Shown here: positions 61,293-64,000 of the stretch, in pieces
Numbering within the stretch: the stretch's first letter is position 1
How the letters are laid out: each line of letters begins with the position of its first letter
Assembly: GCA_947034885.2 (NCBI GenBank)
Contig: OX344751.2
Coordinates: forward strand, 17,174,001 to 17,238,000
Direction: 5' to 3'
Source of the DNA: Thuidium tamariscinum
Lineage: Eukaryota > Streptophyta > Bryopsida > Hypnales > Thuidiaceae
DNA: 64,000 nt
Notes under the pieces: generated by a model
What the model saw: the letters and a program-made list of their open reading frames with translations, nothing else
The model's database searches: none
Told to the model about the DNA's origin: nothing
Translations under genes and position numbers: made by a program

Positions 61293-63428
61293 TCTGCGAA
61301 GGCGAAGCAGCAGCAACTCCTGTCCTTTCCCCTGATCACAGGTCACCAGCGAAAAGTGCTTCACCACAACATACAACATTCCACATCAATCTTTTCTCCA
61401 TCTCTCCACAACACAAACTCCAATTGCGCACCTAAACAACTGACACGTTTCATTCGATCCTCCAGTAATTAATCACTCTCCCTGCCGGTCGTGTGTACTT
61501 ACCTTCTCATCTTGCTTTCTTCATACATAACAAGGCGGTATTAAAAATTCTTCACACTCACTGGTGACAGCAAATTTTCTCACATGACCTAAACACCTCA
61601 GCTCAAATAACTAAAACCAAAAACAACATCCAACTACTTCAAATTTACACTCGGCTCTATTCTCAATAATACATTAACACAACGCCATTAACACATTTAC
61701 TACAACAACATCCATCAACAAAGCATACGTAAGCGGTCTTCCAAGATCCATACAACCACAGAGGTGACGATCATGATCACAGGTCGCAACCAGAAATGCT
61801 TCAAATACAAATCCATACCGCAACAATTTGTTCTCCAATTTTATCTCCATAACTGTTCACGACTGAAACTTCTCTAAATTAATATAAACATTCTCCCGAG
61901 CCATTCGCAGTCTAAACACACCTCTTAACTCCAGCCTTGGAAGTGCTCATGCCGAAGCGGTAGCAAAAACTCTCCACAACAACTTAAACCAGTTTTCTCC
62001 CCCAAAGACCTAAAGACTTGAGCTCAGAGAACTAGAAACGAAAACAGAAACAACAAAATTCCAAGTCCAATCGACTTACTCTCGTATCAAAAACCGCCAT
62101 GAAAAGCTGTATCCAGGAATTGGATCCATCAACAGTGAATGGCAGAGACGTTCCAAGATTGGAGACGCTGATCATAACCGCAACGAAGTTAATGCATGGT
62201 TCTCTAATGGTCAGTTAACTACGAGAGCCGGAATCGTGGCTGCAAGGCAGAATGGAATGGATCTGAGAATCGAAGGAGGTTACAAGCTTGGCCGGCGTCA
62301 TGTGCCGTTCAGTTTTCATAGAATCCAATTTTATGGTTTTTGACATTTCTCATATTTGATAAATATATTTTTTACTGTAATGATGACTTTTTTCTTCTTA
62401 AATAGTGAAAAAAAGAAAGTATTTGTAACAGAATGTATGAAGAATAAATTAATTATTATTGTGTTGTGTATAATATGATACTTTTACCAAAATTGAAGGT
62501 TTATTAAAAAAAAACAATAATTTTGGTTTGAATGTTAAAAAAGTTAAAAATAGGCAACACAAATGAAGGATATTCAATATTGCATGATTTGGGGATTCTA
62601 ACACATGGGGTTTGCAATTTCAATGATTCTTAAGAAGTTTGAAAAATTTTCATTTCAAAATTTTTTAAGTGAAATAGAAATTAAATATGTTTGACCTTAT
62701 TTTTTGTTTTGTTTTTGTTTATATCAATTTTGAAATATAGATACTATGAATCCTACAATTGGATATGACCAAACCAAGCTTCTTTATTCAATTTTGGATC
62801 CCTTGAGCCTTAAAGAATTTAAAATTTTAATTAAAATTTAAAATTTAATTGTTATTTAATATCTCTATTTAGGAAAGCCATTCTATTTATACTACATTGT
62901 GATAGTAGTATTATACATTTAAAGCTTTGAATGTACAAGATTGATATGGAGGTTGGCTTGTATGATGGATGATTTCAAACTACATATATTTTGAAGTTAA
63001 TCATCCTCATTGTCATACCATAAACAGAACTATTGTTCATCATTGTAAAGACAAAATATTTATTTACGTGGATGAAATTATTTTATCAAACTAAATGATT
63101 TTTTTAAAAAGAAAATCCATTATTTGAATGATTTCAAAATTTCAAAATTCACATAAAATTGTACTAAAAATATAACAACATAGAATATAGTTTGTTCTTC
63201 TAAGCTTAGTAGGGTTTCAATTTCTCCAAATTCCAAGATTCTACATATTTTTTAGTTCTTTATTTATAATTGTTTATTGGAAAATAGGGATTACTACTAG
63301 GATAGTATGATGAAGATATTTGTGACAACTATAAACATTATGAGAAAAATTATACTATTCCAAAGCGACATTGAAATAAAAACATAACTAAAAAGATATT
63401 TGTTTAATTGAACTTTGATTATCGTCAA
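61293..63428. other. KH-RING promoter side, then AT-rich spacer
   Basis: The part up to about 62.3 kb is balanced in composition and is probably leader and promoter of the minus-strand KH-RING gene; splice-like sites suggest leader introns that I cannot place. Beyond it the DNA is very AT-rich and no gene is seen. Confidence 0.45.
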
Positions 63429-63710
63429 TACTTTAGAAGAGATTGAGGGTTCTAGGAAATCGCAAGTTTCCATAGTCTGAAAATGCGGAAACTACCGCAA
63501 GAACGCAATTTTGCAGGAATCCTATGTGGTCAAGAGAGTGCCACATCATTAATTTGTTTTTTTTTAAAAAGAAAATTGTTTTTCTTTTCATATTTCAGGA
63601 TCTGAAAAAAAAAATTTAGGTAAATACTAGCCGATAGCAACTAGTACTTATGGGAATAGTTTTGGGAACAGTCCCGAAATGGCCCTTTTGAGCCCTCAAA
63701 TCCCCTCTAA
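63429..63710. mobile_element. MITE family B, copy 2
   Basis: The ends TTTAGAAGAGATTGAGGGTTC and GAGCCCTCAAATCCCCTCTAA match the copy at 23149-23453. Shared interior words include AATCCTATGTGGTCAAGA and CAGTCCCGAAA. It is non-coding, diverged and slightly shorter than copy 1. Confidence 0.7.
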
Positions 63711-64000
63711 TGACAAGTAATGCATCTCTATGTCATTACTTCATTATCTACATGTTAAACCAAATTTGTCAACCCTAATATAATATTTAGCTTTAATACT
63801 TGACTTTGTAATCAAATCAAGGAGTCAAAAAAATTTGTGAGATGCTAATAAGGTCTTTAAAATACTAAAAACAAGCAAAATCAACAACAAATTAAAAAGT
63901 AGGTACAAACATGCAAAGTTACAACAAAATCAAATTGTAGTTGGCAATTTACTTTTGCCATATTAGATTTAAACTTAAACACTCAAAAAATGGAAAATAT
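63711..64000. other. AT-rich end of window
   Basis: AT-rich sequence with no gene or repeat recognised up to the window edge. Confidence 0.5.

Noticed and set aside
1..64000. CRISPR arrays, operons, bacterial insertion sequences, LTR retrotransposons
   Set aside because: None seen. Repeats are MITEs, foldbacks and microsatellites, and no integrase, reverse transcriptase or transposase motif was found.

Overview
This is plant nuclear DNA. Genes carry many short GT-AG introns, the tRNA is a plant-type nuclear tRNA-Asn, and the protein families are plant ones: a ZAR1-like LRR receptor kinase, an OTU4-type deubiquitinase, an OBL-type lipase and plant TPP2. Gene-poor stretches are very AT-rich and full of small inverted-repeat (MITE-like) elements; I saw no retrotransposon or transposase coding sequence. 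A seed-free land plant (bryophyte or lycophyte) is my best guess, but the species cannot be fixed from sequence alone.

Layout. 1-5.1 kb: promoter and gene of an OTU-domain cysteine protease (+). 7.05-12.87 kb: LRR receptor-like pseudokinase (-). 13-15.5 kb: GC-richer, possibly transcribed, unresolved. 15.5-25.1 kb: AT-rich repeat field with foldbacks and Harbinger-like MITEs. 25.2-26.7 kb: three ~180-bp tandem units, the last of which encodes the start of an intronless alpha/beta-hydrolase (+). 26.96-30.23 kb: class 3 (OBL-type) lipase (-), convergent with the hydrolase. 30.3-39.3 kb: mostly non-coding, with a composite MITE, another foldback cluster and tRNA-Asn (-). 39.36-42.42 kb: unrecognised three-exon gene (-). 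42.85-55.51 kb: complete tripeptidyl peptidase II in 35 coding exons (-). 58.10-61.28 kb: KH plus RING (MEX-3-like) protein (-). 61.3-64 kb: AT-rich, one MITE.

I rebuilt gene models by matching splice sites and reading phase across every junction; five join without a broken frame. Several products touch protein turnover (OTU deubiquitinase, TPP2, RING E3), but they are not an operon and I would not read the adjacency as functional. No clear new biological system was found. The strongest oddities are an RLK intron flanked by 15-bp direct repeats, a pseudokinase with three lost catalytic positions, a start codon born from a tandem repeat, and a set of foldback elements.
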